A DNA stretch of 5,710 nt from Pseudomonadota bacterium (lineage in GTDB: Bacteria; Desulfobacterota; Anaeroferrophillalia; Anaeroferrophillales; Tharpellaceae): the NCBI GenBank assembly GCA_015486445.1, contig WFRT01000040.1, positions 1-5,710 of the forward strand, given 5' to 3'. This document shows, piece after piece, positions 5,231 to 5,710 of the stretch (position 1 is its first letter; the number at the start of each line of letters is the position of its first letter). Below the pieces are notes generated by a model. The model worked only from the letters and a program-made list of their open reading frames with translations, made no database searches and was not told the origin of the DNA. The position numbers were made by a program, and so were the translations under genes.

Positions 5231-5710
5231 ATGGTTGGTTTGGCCGATAATATCGCGCTTTTTTCCCTGAACCGCTGCACCAGCGTGGAAATGCTGGAAG
5301 AAAACCGCCTGCTTTCCGTCTGCCGCCTGCGGGATACCTGCACCACGGCCGAGGTTCGGCTGGTGGTCGCCCTGCCGGGACTCGAGATTGTCAAGGCCGA
5401 GGCCGATTTTCAGTCCCGGCGCTGCCGGCCGCCGGCCGATCTTAAAGCCCGCCTGGCAAAACTTGCCGGGGTCCGGGTGGGCAGCGGCATGCTGAAAATT
5501 ATTGCCGGCCTGCTCGGCGAGGAGGAGAACTGCCGCCAGCTGGTCTACATGGTCGAGGAGTGCTGCCACGGGGTGATCCTGAGTCTGACCCGGAAAGTGC
5601 TGCTCAAGGCCCCGGATGACGAGGCCGGCCGCTTTTCCTTCTATGCCGAAATGGTTAAAAAGAGCATCCGCCTCTATGACCGTTGCGCCGCCTTTGCCCG
5701 CGGCGGCCCC
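5231..5710 (+). CDS. DUF2889-like protein (3'-partial)
   Basis: A 160-codon frame without stop runs to the window edge, so the C-terminus is missing. The pattern fits DUF2889: an N-terminal beta-rich part opening IALFSLNRCTSVEMLEEN (8-25), RLRDTCTTAEVRLVVALPGLEIVKAEADF (32-60) as the paired strands with the typical LPxLEI turn, then a helical part with NCRQLVYMVEECCHGVI (100-116), matching the family's CRxxxxLxxECC-like segment. No signal peptide or membrane segment is visible. The family has no settled function; the call is from motif memory. The start is ATG 5231 or TTG 5240. The frame is also open upstream into the previous gene but has no start codon close by. It is likely co-transcribed with the DUF6125-like gene (67-base gap). 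Confidence 0.75.
   Translation, partial: MVGLADNIALFSLNRCTSVEMLEENRLLSVCRLRDTCTTAEVRLVVALPGLEIVKAEADFQSRRCRPPADLKARLAKLAGVRVGSGMLKIIAGLLGEEENCRQLVYMVEECCHGVILSLTRKVLLKAPDDEAGRFSFYAEMVKKSIRLYDRCAAFARGGP

Noticed and set aside
5147..5569. 140-codon minus-strand open frame at the right end
   Set aside because: The + strand in this interval encodes a DUF2889-like protein without stops, and the antisense translation shows no motif.

Overview
The window is a GC-rich bacterial chromosomal segment with every recognisable gene on the + strand. It looks like Desulfobacterota, probably the Desulfuromonas/Geobacter side. That placement is inferred from the gene mix (a hisB-H-A-F cluster plus DUF6125-like and DUF2889-like proteins) and from a palindromic intergenic repeat; no marker gene proves it.

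Left part (1-3566): the 3' portion of a histidine biosynthesis operon. hisB (5'-truncated by the window edge) overlaps hisH by 4 bp. A lipoprotein gene of unknown function then interrupts the cluster, and hisA and hisF follow, separated by 4 bp. HisB dehydrates imidazole-glycerol phosphate. HisA isomerises ProFAR to PRFAR. HisH and HisF form the glutaminase/cyclase pair that makes imidazole-glycerol phosphate and AICAR. All visible catalytic residues are intact. hisI/hisE are not in the window downstream of hisF. The lipoprotein has a clear lipobox, a CsgG/LpoB/GNA1162-like body and an unusual four-cysteine segment. Just upstream of it lies an exact 13-bp direct repeat with a 24-bp period.

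Middle part (3567-4413): a small DUF1285-like gene follows hisF after an 84-bp gap that contains a GC hairpin. Next comes a non-coding stretch of about 290 bp, dominated by a long imperfect palindrome (about 4148-4293) that resembles a dispersed REP/MITE-type intergenic repeat. It is bracketed by two near-identical 13-bp sequences. A second small hairpin follows it.

Right part (4414-5710): a complete DUF6125-like cytosolic protein with seven cysteines and an internal repeat, then a DUF2889-like gene that runs off the right edge. Neither has a known function that can be assigned from sequence.

No phage genes, transposases, CRISPR arrays or RNA genes were seen, and there is no clear sign of a new defence or metabolic system. 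The points most worth a second look are the lipoprotein inside the his cluster with its upstream repeats, the palindromic element, and the duplicated architecture of the DUF6125-like protein.
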